DNA of 38,753 bases, from contig JANYII010000309.1 of the NCBI GenBank assembly GCA_025358705.1, positions 1 through 38,753 of the forward strand, given 5' to 3'. The notes below the pieces were generated by a model. It saw nothing but the letters and a program-made list of their open reading frames with translations, had not been told where the DNA came from and did not search any database. Both the position numbers and the translations under genes were made by a program. Positions 30,173-38,702 of this stretch are shown here, piece after piece; within the stretch, counting starts at the first letter, position 1, and the number at the start of each line of letters is the position of its first letter. This DNA is from Betaproteobacteria bacterium (GTDB lineage: Bacteria > Pseudomonadota > Gammaproteobacteria > Burkholderiales > SG8-39).

Positions 30173-30192
30173 GCGGCGATTATAATCGCCGC
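30173..30192. promoter_or_regulatory. Perfect 20-bp palindrome with TATAAT on both strands
   Basis: GCGGCGATTATAATCGCCGC is its own reverse complement, and each strand reads TATAAT (plus 30181-30186, minus 30184-30179). It fills most of the 33-base gap between divergent GT9 and GT4 genes. Plus transcription would start near 30193, about 10 bases before the GT4 ATG; minus transcription near 30172, three bases before the GT9 GTG. No good -35 is seen. It could also be an operator. Confidence 0.6.
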
Positions 30193-30202
30193 CGCTCCGC
30201 TG

Positions 30203-31330
30203 ATGCTTCACATCCACCATGTCAATCTGCAACCCATCGTCGGCGGCGGCGAGGTTTACACGCGCGCGCTTACCCGGGCCCTGGTCGATGCCGGTGCGAA
30301 AGTAACGCTCTATGCGCACCCTTCGGTGCGCCTCTGGGATGGCATGGACGGCCCCGGAATCGAGGTCGTGCGCATCGAGAATGAAGCACGGTTGCTCGAA
30401 CGCCTCCCGGCCAGGGACGCGCTGGTGCTCACGCAATGCCCGATTTCACCCCAAGGCATCGAGCGCCTTGCCGCAACGCACCGGCTCGCGGGATTCGCCC
30501 ACATGCCGATGTACCAGCGCAGCGCCGAGGCTTTCCGCGCCTATCGCCTGGTGATCACGGTGTCGCGCTATTGCATCGACCTGCTGCGCTCGGCCGGCCT
30601 GGAACGGATCTATCCCGAGCCGGTGTACGGCACCGCCGACCTGGCGCGCGGCGATGAGCCGGTCACGCGCCGTTCGCCCTACATCGTCGATCGGAGAAAA
30701 TTCCGGGACATTCTCATCGGTGGATTTGGCGCCCTCGCCGGTATCGCGAACCGGAGGGCAGAGCCATTCCGCAAGCAACCCGGCCTGACGCTCGGCTTGG
30801 TGTCCCTGATATCCCCGATCAAGCAGTTTCCGGAACTGTTTTCGATCCTTGCGCCGATCCTCGCGCGGCGGCCTTCGGTGAACCTGGAAATCTTCGGCCT
30901 CGGCGGCTACGCGCAGGTTCGCGACCTGCGGCGTGCCGTGGCGCCGCTGGCGAGCCGCGCGAGGTTCTGGGGATACCAGACGAATATCGGGGCAATCTAT
31001 CCGCAGCTCGATTACCTGATGACAGGCCTGCCGGAAAAGGAAGCGCTGGGCCTGAACGCGCTGGAAGCCCAGGCCTGCGGCACCCCGGTGCTCGCGCCGG
31101 ATGCGCCGCCATTCACCGAAACCGTGCTGGATGGCGCGAGCGGATTTCGCTATCGCGACCCGCGCCAGGATGGCGGCAGGCACTTCGAACAGATACTCGA
31201 TGCCATTCTCGCCGGCCGCGCGCGGCTCGATCCGCGCGCCGCGGCGCGGGAACACCTCGCGAATTTTTCCTACCCGGCCCTGGTCGAGCGGTCCCGCAAA
31301 TTGGTCGCCGTGCTTTCCGACCTAAAATAG
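30203..31330 (+). CDS. Family 4 glycosyltransferase
   Basis: A 375-residue GT-B enzyme. The N-terminal domain begins with HHVNLQPIVGGGEVYTRAL, and the C-terminal domain carries the EX7E motif (EALGLNALE, about residues 279-287) and a GTPVLAP segment. I chose ATG 30203, which gives the GGGE-type acceptor loop at the N-terminus and lies just after the palindromic promoter. manC starts four bases later, so the two are probably co-transcribed, which makes a mannosyltransferase plausible though unproven. Confidence 0.87.
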   Translation: MLHIHHVNLQPIVGGGEVYTRALTRALVDAGAKVTLYAHPSVRLWDGMDGPGIEVVRIENEARLLERLPARDALVLTQCPISPQGIERLAATHRLAGFAHMPMYQRSAEAFRAYRLVITVSRYCIDLLRSAGLERIYPEPVYGTADLARGDEPVTRRSPYIVDRRKFRDILIGGFGALAGIANRRAEPFRKQPGLTLGLVSLISPIKQFPELFSILAPILARRPSVNLEIFGLGGYAQVRDLRRAVAPLASRARFWGYQTNIGAIYPQLDYLMTGLPEKEALGLNALEAQACGTPVLAPDAPPFTETVLDGASGFRYRDPRQDGGRHFEQILDAILAGRARLDPRAAAREHLANFSYPALVERSRKLVAVLSDLK

Positions 31331-31334
31331 CTCC

Positions 31335-32783
31335 ATGCCAAGGACTGTCGTTCCCGTGATCCTCTGCGGCGGCGCGGGCAGCCGCCTCTGGCCGGTCTCG
31401 CGCCAGTTGCTGCCCAAGCAGTTCCTGCCGCTCGTCACCGGGCGCACATTGCTGCAGGACACCGCGCTGCGCGCGAAGGAAGCAACCGGGAGCGCGGCAC
31501 CCGCTGCTTCACCCATCGTGATCTGCAATGAAGCGCATCGCTTCCTCGTGAAGGACCAGCTGGCAGAAATCGGGGTCAGCGCCCGCATCGTGCTCGAGCC
31601 GGTGGGCCGCAGCACCGCCGCCGCCGTTGCCGTGGCTGCGATCGCGTGCGAACAGCAGGATCCGGTCCTGCTCATTCTCGCGTCAGACCACGCGATCCGG
31701 GGCGCGGAGGCGTTCAACAGTGCTGTAGCGCTCGCCGCCGAAGTCGCGGCTTCCGGGATGCTGGTGACTTTTGGCATTGCGGCGACGCGACCCGACAGCG
31801 GCTTCGGCTACATCGAGCGCGGAGAGCCCGTGCAGGACGGCGCCAGCGCCGTGTCTGCTCACGCGAAGGCGTACAAAGTTTCGCGTTTCGTCGAGAAACC
31901 CACGCAAGACCAGGCGCGCGACATGATCGCGACCGGGCGCGTGTACTGGAACAGCGGCATGTTCGCCTTCGGCGCGAAGCGCGTCCTGGAAGAACTCGGC
32001 CGCTTCCGGCCGGACATCCTCGAGGCTGCGCGCGCGTCGGTCGCCGCCGCGACGGACGACCTGGGCTTCCTCAGGCTGGGCAAGGAGGCGTTCCTCGCCT
32101 GCCCCGCGGAAGCCATCGACCGCGCCGTGATGGAGCGCACCGCGCACGCCGCCGTGATCCCGGCGGATTTCGGCTGGAGCGACGTCGGTTCGTGGTCCGC
32201 GCTCTGGGACCTGGCGGAGAAGGATGCCGCGGGCAATGCGGCGCGCGGCGACGTGCAGCTGCAGGACACGCGCGACTCCCTGATATTCGGCGACCGGCGC
32301 CTGATCGCGACATTGGGCGTGGACGGCCTGGTCATCGTGGACACCGACGACGCGCTGCTGGTGGCGGCAAGATCGCGCAGCCAGGACGTGCGCGAAGTGG
32401 TCGAAGACCTGAAACGCGCCAATCGATCGGAGCACCTCGGCCACCGCCGCGTCTACCGGCCCTGGGGCTACTACGAATCCGTGGACGCCGGCGAGCGCTT
32501 CCAGGTCAAGCGCCTGATGGTGAAGCCGGGACACGCCCTATCGCTCCAATTGCACCGCAAGCGCGCCGAGCACTGGGTGGTCGTGTCGGGGCGCGCGCGC
32601 GTGACGCGCGGCGAGGACACGCTCTACCTCGAAGAGAACCAGTCCACTTTCATTCCCGTCGGCACCAAGCACCGCCTCGAGAACGCGGGCGAAGCGCCGC
32701 TGCTGATCATCGAGGTGCAGTCGGGCAGCTACCTCGGCGAGGACGACATCGAGCGCTTCGAAGACCGCTACGGGCGGGGCTGA
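31335..32783 (+). CDS. manC: Mannose-1-phosphate guanylyltransferase / mannose-6-phosphate isomerase
   Basis: A bifunctional type II enzyme making GDP-mannose from mannose-1-phosphate and GTP, with a C-terminal mannose-6-phosphate isomerase cupin. The 482 residues are the usual ManC/AlgA length. The pyrophosphorylase motif CGGAGSRLWP (11-20) with PKQF (Lys28), the FVEKP segment, and the zinc-binding QLHRKRAEHWVVVSGRA (about 405-421) in the cupin are intact. It follows the GT4 gene by four bases and overlaps the 3' end of the convergent GT4 gene by 16 bases. GDP-mannose is presumably used for O-antigen or for GDP-deoxysugars. Confidence 0.95.
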   Translation: MPRTVVPVILCGGAGSRLWPVSRQLLPKQFLPLVTGRTLLQDTALRAKEATGSAAPAASPIVICNEAHRFLVKDQLAEIGVSARIVLEPVGRSTAAAVAVAAIACEQQDPVLLILASDHAIRGAEAFNSAVALAAEVAASGMLVTFGIAATRPDSGFGYIERGEPVQDGASAVSAHAKAYKVSRFVEKPTQDQARDMIATGRVYWNSGMFAFGAKRVLEELGRFRPDILEAARASVAAATDDLGFLRLGKEAFLACPAEAIDRAVMERTAHAAVIPADFGWSDVGSWSALWDLAEKDAAGNAARGDVQLQDTRDSLIFGDRRLIATLGVDGLVIVDTDDALLVAARSRSQDVREVVEDLKRANRSEHLGHRRVYRPWGYYESVDAGERFQVKRLMVKPGHALSLQLHRKRAEHWVVVSGRARVTRGEDTLYLEENQSTFIPVGTKHRLENAGEAPLLIIEVQSGSYLGEDDIERFEDRYGRG

Positions 32784-33919
32784 TTGCCGCCGGCGAGGCT
32801 GGTGTACTCCCGCAGCAGCATTGCTTCCAGTTTCTCAGAGTCGAAATCCGAGACCACGCGTTCACGCGCCGCCGTGCCCATCGCATCGCGGACATTGTCG
32901 TCCGCCAGCAGTTTCTCAAGGGCAGCGGCCAGCGCCGGCGCGTCCTTCGGCGGCACCAGCAACCCGGTCTTGCCGCCCACCACGGCATCGCTCAGCCCGA
33001 CGATGGCAGTGCCGACGCAGGGCACGCCCAGCGCCGCAGCTTCGATCACGACGATACCGAATCCTTCCCGGTAGCTCGGCAGGCAGAGCAAGTCGGCAAA
33101 TGCGAGGTAGTGCTCGGGATTCGGGACATAGCCCGTCGGATAAATCGCCGGATTGCGTTCAATCTCGGCGAGCGTCTGCGCGGGCAGCGGATCGCGCTCC
33201 GGCTCCAGCGGCCCGACCAGGACGAGCGCCGCATTCTTCAGGCGGCCGAAAGCGTCCACGAGCTCCGCGATGCCCTTGTCGCGCGTCACCCGGCCGACGA
33301 ACGCGATCACTTTCGCGTTCTGCGGTATTCCGAGACCTGCCCTCGCCTGCATCGCGGCCGCGCGCAGCCTGGTCCTGTCGAATCGCTTCAGGTTCACGCC
33401 CGCCAGCGAACCCATGCCGCGCACATGCACGGCCCCGGGCCCGCAGATTCCCTCGGCGACGAGGAAATCCCGCTGCGAAACGCTGTCGGCGTAGCAGCGG
33501 GTATTCAGTCCGGTGATCACCCGGTCCGCGAGCCGGCCCAGCCAGCGCACCGCGCCTTTGCGTTCCGCCCAGGCCTGGCCGGTGAAGCTATGCAGGCGCA
33601 CCGGGACGCCGCAAAGCCAGCCCGCGATCGCCGCGAGCAATCCTGCCTTGGGCGTGATCGAGTGGACCAGGTCAGGATTCAGCCTCCTGAGATTCCCATA
33701 CAGCCGGACCAGCGCCACGAGGTCCCTGAGCGGAGAAATCTGGCGCGGAATATCCATCGCCACGACGCTTGCCGTGCCCAGCGCCGCGATCCGGTCGAAG
33801 CCTTCCGCGCGGCTGGTGATGACGTGCACCTCGTGACCGGCGGCGGCCAACGCGCGGATCTCGCCATCCAGGTGATGGAGCACGGGAAACGGGATGGTCG
33901 CGATTCGGACAATGCGCAT
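32768..33919 (-). CDS. Family 4 glycosyltransferase (O-unit assembly type)
   Basis: A 383-residue GT-B enzyme with an HVITSRAEGFDRI-type N-terminal loop, the ITPKAGLLAAIAGWLCGVPVRLHS segment typical of PglA/WbpX-like transferases, and the donor motif EGFGIVVIE (EX7E near residue 287) before GVPCVGTAIVG. Its ATG shares one base with the stop of the epimerase (TGATG), so the pair is translationally coupled. The donor sugar is not certain; an N-acetylated hexosamine is common in this group. Confidence 0.87.
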   Translation of the reverse strand: MRIVRIATIPFPVLHHLDGEIRALAAAGHEVHVITSRAEGFDRIAALGTASVVAMDIPRQISPLRDLVALVRLYGNLRRLNPDLVHSITPKAGLLAAIAGWLCGVPVRLHSFTGQAWAERKGAVRWLGRLADRVITGLNTRCYADSVSQRDFLVAEGICGPGAVHVRGMGSLAGVNLKRFDRTRLRAAAMQARAGLGIPQNAKVIAFVGRVTRDKGIAELVDAFGRLKNAALVLVGPLEPERDPLPAQTLAEIERNPAIYPTGYVPNPEHYLAFADLLCLPSYREGFGIVVIEAAALGVPCVGTAIVGLSDAVVGGKTGLLVPPKDAPALAAALEKLLADDNVRDAMGTAARERVVSDFDSEKLEAMLLREYTSLAGGNQPRP

Positions 33920-34860
33920 CAGTTTCCAGTCCCGCGCGCGGCATGTTTCCAGGCTGCCGCGAGCTGCTGCACTCCGGCCTGCACGGAGACCTCGTGCCGA
34001 TAGCCGATATTTTCAAGGCGATGGATCGGGTAGCGCACGCGCCGGGTCAGTACCTCCAGCCTCGCGCGGCTGAGCGGAAATCCAGGCAATGACCCGCACA
34101 GCGCCACCAGGGCGGCGACCGGCGTTTTCGGCAAGCGGAGCCGGGGCGGCGGCCGGCCGAGACCGGCGCAGATCGCCGCGACCAGCGCTTCCATGGAAAT
34201 GTCGTCGGAGAGATTGAACGTCCCGCCGGCGGCGGCGGGCGCGAAGGCGCACAGTTCAAGCGCCGCGGCGACGTTGTCGACGTAGATGAAGTTTGCGACC
34301 GCCGCGGGCGCACCGACATAGAAGAAAACTCCACGGTCGATTGCGGCGATCATGCCCTTCAGCCCCTGCGCCGACATTGCGGGCCCGAACACGCCGGAGG
34401 GACGGACGATGACTCGCTCGAAGGCGCCCTGCCGGGCGGCCGCCTCGACCAGCCCGTCCGATTCCAGCTTGGTGCGCTCATAGGCATTCACCGGCCGCGG
34501 CGGGAATGCCTCATCGATATCGCCGGACGGCGGCGCGCCGTAAACGCCGATGCTCGAAAGCTGCACCCAGCGCCGAACCTTGCCGCGCGCCGCCTCCACC
34601 AGGCGCCGCGTGCCCTCGACATTGACCGGCGCCATGCGCGATTCGTCGCGCAACTCCGCCGCGCAGTGGATGAGCACGTCCGCGTCCTGCAGGAAGGAGG
34701 AGGGAATCCCCTCCTCCAGGCTGCCTTCGACCGGTTCGCATCCGGCCGGCGCGCGTGCCGCCGAACGCGTCAGCGCGCGAATCCGGTGACCGCGCTGCGC
34801 CAGCCGCGCCGCGAGCCGGCGGCCGACGAACCCGGTGGCGCCTGTCAATGCAACTAGCAC
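33919..34860 (-). CDS. NAD-dependent sugar epimerase/reductase (SDR family)
   Basis: A 313-residue extended SDR. Rossmann motif GATGFVG (residues 7-13), catalytic Ser near 102 in QLSSIGVYG, and Tyr127-x3-Lys131 in YERTK are all present, so it is probably active. The start is GTG at 34860, with no strong Shine-Dalgarno sequence. It is close to reductase-type enzymes that finish 4-keto nucleotide sugars (WbpV/WbgZ-like), but the exact sugar cannot be set. It is coupled to the next GT4 gene. Confidence 0.85.
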   Translation of the reverse strand: MLVALTGATGFVGRRLAARLAQRGHRIRALTRSAARAPAGCEPVEGSLEEGIPSSFLQDADVLIHCAAELRDESRMAPVNVEGTRRLVEAARGKVRRWVQLSSIGVYGAPPSGDIDEAFPPRPVNAYERTKLESDGLVEAAARQGAFERVIVRPSGVFGPAMSAQGLKGMIAAIDRGVFFYVGAPAAVANFIYVDNVAAALELCAFAPAAAGGTFNLSDDISMEALVAAICAGLGRPPPRLRLPKTPVAALVALCGSLPGFPLSRARLEVLTRRVRYPIHRLENIGYRHEVSVQAGVQQLAAAWKHAARGTGN

Positions 34861-34876
34861 GATGCGGCAATGGAGT

Positions 34877-35722
34877 TCAGACGGTCCACTTGCGCTTGCG
34901 CAGGGTCAGCAGGCGGAACAGGTCGGCCAGCCAGTGCAGCGCGCGCGGCCCGGCGAGCCGGTAAACGACCAGCCCGGCGCGCGCCATCAGCGTCTTGAGC
35001 AGCAAGCGCGGTGACGCCGCGCGCAGGCCGTTCTTGCGCCTCGCCCGGCGTATCTCCTCCAGGCCGAGGAGCATGTTCTCGGGCTTGCCGCTGATTCCGC
35101 CGATCTGCATGTCGACCGTCACCAGTTCATCCAGGCACAGGGCATTGCGCGCGGCAAGTTCGCGCAGGAGCAGATCGTAGTCGCCGGCAATGCGGAAGGA
35201 CTCGTCGTACCGGCCGTGCTCCTCGAACAGCGAGCGATGGTGCAGCGCCCCCGGATGCGGCAGCATGGTCAGCCCGGCGATAAACGCGGCGCGGATTTCC
35301 GGCCAGGGCCGGTGGAGCGTTTCGAGCAGCTTGCCGCCCGCATCGACGATATTCAGGCGTCCATAGACGAGCCGCACGCCCGGCAGGGCGCCAGCCAGGT
35401 GCGGCGCCATGCGCGCCAGGACATCCGCGTCATGAAAACGGTCGTCCGCGCCGAGAAAGCAGATCCATTCACCGCGCGCGTGCGGCAGCGCCTTGTTCCA
35501 GGCGTGGTAGACGCCCGTATCGGCGCCGGATTCCCAGTGCGCGATCGACGACGCGCGCGAGCGAACCAGGTCCAGCGTTGCGTCGCTCGAGCCGCCGTCG
35601 ATGACGATGGTTTCGTGGTCGCCGTAGGCCTGCGCGGCGATGCTGTCCAGGCAACGCCCGAGGACATCGGCATTGTTCAGCACCGCGATGACGATGGAAA
35701 TCCGTGGTTGCCTGGATGCCAT
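34877..35722 (-). CDS. Family 2 glycosyltransferase, WfgS-like
   Basis: A 281-residue GT-A enzyme. The nucleotide-binding N-terminus ISIVIAVLNNADVLGRCLDSI, IDGGSSDATLDLV, and the acidic motif GADDRF near residues 91-96 are typical of O-antigen transferases of the WfgS/colanic-acid type. The ATG at 35722 gives this start; an ATG 15 codons upstream lies in a poor, Arg-rich stretch and is rejected. It sits between the epimerase and the GT8-like gene on the same strand. Confidence 0.88.
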   Translation of the reverse strand: MASRQPRISIVIAVLNNADVLGRCLDSIAAQAYGDHETIVIDGGSSDATLDLVRSRASSIAHWESGADTGVYHAWNKALPHARGEWICFLGADDRFHDADVLARMAPHLAGALPGVRLVYGRLNIVDAGGKLLETLHRPWPEIRAAFIAGLTMLPHPGALHHRSLFEEHGRYDESFRIAGDYDLLLRELAARNALCLDELVTVDMQIGGISGKPENMLLGLEEIRRARRKNGLRAASPRLLLKTLMARAGLVVYRLAGPRALHWLADLFRLLTLRKRKWTV

Positions 35723-35735
35723 GCAGGGCCGCGCC

Positions 35736-36686
35736 CTAGAGATTCGCCCACGCGAGCCTGCCGGCAAGCCAGTGGATCACGCGACCGGCGGCACCGAAAC
35801 GCCGCCCCGCCACGGGACGCCACACTACCGCCATGCCCAGCGCCGCCATCTCGCCCACCGCCACGCGCAGCGCATCGAGATAGCGCTCGTATACCCACCG
35901 GTTGCCGCGCCCTATCGAATACGAGGTGTAAAGGATCAGGCGCTTCGGGCCGATGAATTTCAGACCATGGAAATGATAGAACACCGGCCGCAGCCCGCCC
36001 GGGCCCCGGCTCAAATAGGCCACGTTCCAGGGCGCCACGGTGCGGTCGCGCTGCTCCAGCACATGCACCTCCGCGGCGAAACGCCGCGGCCAGTCGTCGA
36101 GGTATTTCTGGTCGCCGAACTTGCCGTCCTCGTCTCGCGCGTAACACCACTCGATGCAGCGGTCCTGCCACCAGCGCAGCACGCGATGACCGGCTTCGCT
36201 GTTCCTGAAAAGCATGAACTGGACGCAGAAGCGGCCGAATTTTTCCCTCGCGGCGTACTCCGGCGCGAAGGCATGCTCGGTAATCAGGACATGCTTGCCG
36301 GAGCGCTCGAACTCCACCACCAGCCCCGCCCAGCCGTCGAAGAAGAACAGGTCGGCGTCCAGGTAAGTCACGCGCGCGACGCCGGGAGCGCGGCCGAAGA
36401 CGCAATCCGGCAGAAACGGCGTCAGCGTCCAGCAATACTCGGCGATCGACCGGTCGGCCTTGACCGCGCGCAGGCGATCGTTTTCGACGTCCTGCAGGGA
36501 CAGGACGGTGACGTTCGCGAGCGCAAGCCTGCGCAGAGCCTGGCCGCAGGCGTCGTCCATCGCCACGATCCAAAGGTGGAAGGGCGCGCCCTGCTTCGCC
36601 AGCGACCGGTGCAGCGACAATCCCTGCGGCAGGTAATGGCTGTCGAACAGGGTGACGAAATGCTCGCTTTCGCTAGCGGAATGCAT
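35736..36686 (-). CDS. GT8-like glycosyltransferase with DxD motif
   Basis: A 316-residue protein beginning HFVTLFDSHYLPQGLSLHRSL, with FHLWIVAMDD, YCWTLTPFLP and the metal-binding Asp110-Ala-Asp112 in TYLDADLFFF, followed by FMLFRNSEAG and WNVAYLSRGPGG. This resembles cytoplasmic GT-A (family 8-type) transferases in O-antigen clusters, often annotated only as hypothetical. The sugar is unknown. It overlaps the end of the aminotransferase gene by 14 bases. Confidence 0.78.
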   Translation of the reverse strand: MHSASESEHFVTLFDSHYLPQGLSLHRSLAKQGAPFHLWIVAMDDACGQALRRLALANVTVLSLQDVENDRLRAVKADRSIAEYCWTLTPFLPDCVFGRAPGVARVTYLDADLFFFDGWAGLVVEFERSGKHVLITEHAFAPEYAAREKFGRFCVQFMLFRNSEAGHRVLRWWQDRCIEWCYARDEDGKFGDQKYLDDWPRRFAAEVHVLEQRDRTVAPWNVAYLSRGPGGLRPVFYHFHGLKFIGPKRLILYTSYSIGRGNRWVYERYLDALRVAVGEMAALGMAVVWRPVAGRRFGAAGRVIHWLAGRLAWANL

Positions 36687-37770
36687 TCAGCGCTTCGATC
36701 ACCGTCCCGACGTCGGCGTCGGACATCTGCGGTTGGCAGGGAATTGAAAGGCAGGTCCTGGCGTGCTTCTCGGAATGGGCGAGGCCCCGGGGATCGCGTC
36801 GCAATCCGCTGCACGGCGCCTGCAGGTGCGCCGGGATCGGGTAGTGGATCAGGCTCTCGATGCCCCGCTCCTTCAGATGTTGCGCCAGCCGGTCGCGCTC
36901 CTCGCAGGCGATGACGAAGAGGTGATAGACGTGCGCCGACTCTTCCACCGGCAGGGCAAGCAGCCGCAGCGCGTGATTGCGTATGCCCTCGTGGTAGCGC
37001 GCAGCGATCGCGCGCCGCCGCTCGATGAAGCGGTCCAGCCACGGCAGGCGCGCCTCGAGCAGCGCCGCCTGCAATTCGTCCAGGCGGCTGTTCATCCCCA
37101 GGCGGCTGTGCTCGTAACGGTTCTCCTGCCCGTAATTCCGCAGGATGCGGGCCGAGGCGCCGATCTGCGGATCGTCGGTGACGAGGGCCCCCGCGTCGCC
37201 GATCGCGCCGAGATTCTTGGTTGGATAGAAACTGTAGGCGCCCCACGCGCCGAAAGTGCCCGCCGTCTTTCCGCCGACGCGCGCCGAATGCGCCTGCGCA
37301 CAGTCCTCCGCGAGGACGAGTCCGCGATCGCGGCACAGCGCCACCCAGGGCGCCATGCCGGGCATCCGGCCGTACAGGTGCACCAGCAGTATCGCCTTCG
37401 TGCGGGCCGTGATGCTTCGCTCGGCGCTGCGCAAGTCGAGCAACGCGCTCTGGGGCTCGATGTCCGCCAATACCGGCGTCGCGCCGGCGCGCAGGATGCC
37501 GAGGATGGTCGCAAACGCGGTCATCGGAGTGGGGATCACCTCGTCGCCTTCGCCCAGGCCGAGCGAGCGTATGCCGATCTCGATCGCATCCAGCCCGTTG
37601 CCCACGCCGACCGCGTGCGCGGCGCCGCAGTGCCCGGCCCAGTGCTTCTCGAATTGCTCCACCTGCGTGCCGAGCACGTACCAACCGGAGCGAATCACCC
37701 GCTCGGCGGCGCGGACCTCGGCCTGCAGCAGGGCCTCCGGCTCGCCGCCGAAATCGTTCATCCGGATCAT
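36673..37770 (-). CDS. DegT/DnrJ/EryC1/StrS sugar aminotransferase
   Basis: A 365-residue PLP-dependent transaminase of nucleotide-sugar synthesis. The N-terminus MIRMNDFGGEP, the VGVGNGLDAIEIGI substrate segment, EDCAQAHSA, and the PLP-binding Lys185 in FYPTKNLGAIGDAGAL are intact. It probably forms an amino sugar such as a 3- or 4-amino-deoxyhexose; closest in feel to FdtB-type enzymes. ATG 37770 overlaps the SDR stop (ATGA), fixing the start and linking the two genes. Confidence 0.93.
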   Translation of the reverse strand: MIRMNDFGGEPEALLQAEVRAAERVIRSGWYVLGTQVEQFEKHWAGHCGAAHAVGVGNGLDAIEIGIRSLGLGEGDEVIPTPMTAFATILGILRAGATPVLADIEPQSALLDLRSAERSITARTKAILLVHLYGRMPGMAPWVALCRDRGLVLAEDCAQAHSARVGGKTAGTFGAWGAYSFYPTKNLGAIGDAGALVTDDPQIGASARILRNYGQENRYEHSRLGMNSRLDELQAALLEARLPWLDRFIERRRAIAARYHEGIRNHALRLLALPVEESAHVYHLFVIACEERDRLAQHLKERGIESLIHYPIPAHLQAPCSGLRRDPRGLAHSEKHARTCLSIPCQPQMSDADVGTVIEALNAFR

Positions 37771-38702
37771 GTGCGGTCCCAATAGCTGGACGCGTTTTGG
37801 GAATAGTAAGCCAGCGTACGCGTCAGGCCGCTCTCCAGGCCGACCTTGGGCGACCAGCCCAGTTCGTTCTCGATCATGGCGAAATCCCCGTAATAGTCGC
37901 CGATGTCGATCGCCTTGCGCGCCGGAGGGAACGGCACCAGCTGCTGCGTGCCGCCGCCGTGCAGCCGGACCATCAGCTCGGCGAGCGCCCCCAGGCTCAC
38001 GATTTCCTTCGATCCCAGGTTGTAGCACTTGCCAAGCGCCCTGGCGTCCGTCGCCGCCAGCAGCAATGCGTCGACCACGTCGTCGACATAATTGAAATCG
38101 CGCAGCTGCCTGCCGTCGCCGAATACCTGGATCGGCGCGCCATCGACGAGATTGCGCACCCAGACGCCAAGAAACGTCTGCCTCGCATCCTTCACCCGCA
38201 TCCCGGGCCCGTAGGTATTGGTCAGGCGCAGCGCGGCCGTGGCGATGCCGTAGACGCCGTGATAAAGGAGGTGGTACCACTCCCCGGCAAGCTTGTTGAT
38301 CCCGTTGACGTCGACGGGCCGTATCGGATGCTTCTCGTCCACCGGCAGGTATTGCGGCTTGCCGTACAGTTGCCGCGTGCTGGCGAAAACAATGCGCACG
38401 CCGGGATTGTTCACCCGGCAGGCTTCGAGAATCGACAACTGGGCGGCGGCGTTGATCGCAAGATCGGTCTGCGGATCGGTCATCGAATCCAGGTGGCTCG
38501 TCTGTCCGGCGAGGTTGAACAGGAAATCGCAACCCTGCAGGTGGCCGGCCATCGAACGCGCATCCCGGACGTCGCTCACGTCCACCGTCACCTGCCCGGC
38601 GATGTCCTGGATATTGAAGCGATTGCCGCCGTAGGCCGGGTTCAGGCTGTCCACCAGGGTCACGCGCGCGCCCATGCCGACCAGGCGGCGGGCCAGATTC
38701 GA
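37767..38702 (-). CDS. NAD-dependent epimerase/dehydratase (SDR), N-terminus disrupted at the window edge
   Basis: An extended SDR of nucleotide-sugar metabolism, readable from SNLARRLVGMGARVTLVDS to the C-terminal SYWDRT. The NAD-binding GGxGxxG and first strand are missing because, beyond about 38702, the sequence is an inverted copy of 38432-38489 and not coding. The subgroup signatures are FLFNLAGQTSHLDSM, ASTRQLYGKP, VDVNGINKLAGEWYH and RLTNTYGPG. The usual catalytic YxxxK reads NGINK here (Asn in place of Tyr), which seems to be a trait of this subgroup. It is coupled to the aminotransferase by a 4-base overlap. Confidence 0.88.
   Translation of the reverse strand, partial: SNLARRLVGMGARVTLVDSLNPAYGGNRFNIQDIAGQVTVDVSDVRDARSMAGHLQGCDFLFNLAGQTSHLDSMTDPQTDLAINAAAQLSILEACRVNNPGVRIVFASTRQLYGKPQYLPVDEKHPIRPVDVNGINKLAGEWYHLLYHGVYGIATAALRLTNTYGPGMRVKDARQTFLGVWVRNLVDGAPIQVFGDGRQLRDFNYVDDVVDALLLAATDARALGKCYNLGSKEIVSLGALAELMVRLHGGGTQQLVPFPPARKAIDIGDYYGDFAMIENELGWSPKVGLESGLTRTLAYYSQNASSYWDRT
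38432..38489 (+). repeat. Inverted repeat, inner copy
   Basis: These 58 bases are identical to the reverse complement of 38696-38753. This copy lies inside the SDR coding sequence, in frame with its conserved protein, and is the original. Confidence 0.95.

Noticed and set aside
31646-34003. Plus-strand open frame of 785 codons across manC and the GT4 gene
   Set aside because: It runs out of frame through manC and then antisense through a conserved glycosyltransferase; Arg-rich with no domain.
34877-35767. 15-residue N-terminal extension of the GT2 gene
   Set aside because: The extension is Arg/Gly-rich without homology; ATG 35722 gives the normal GT2 start.
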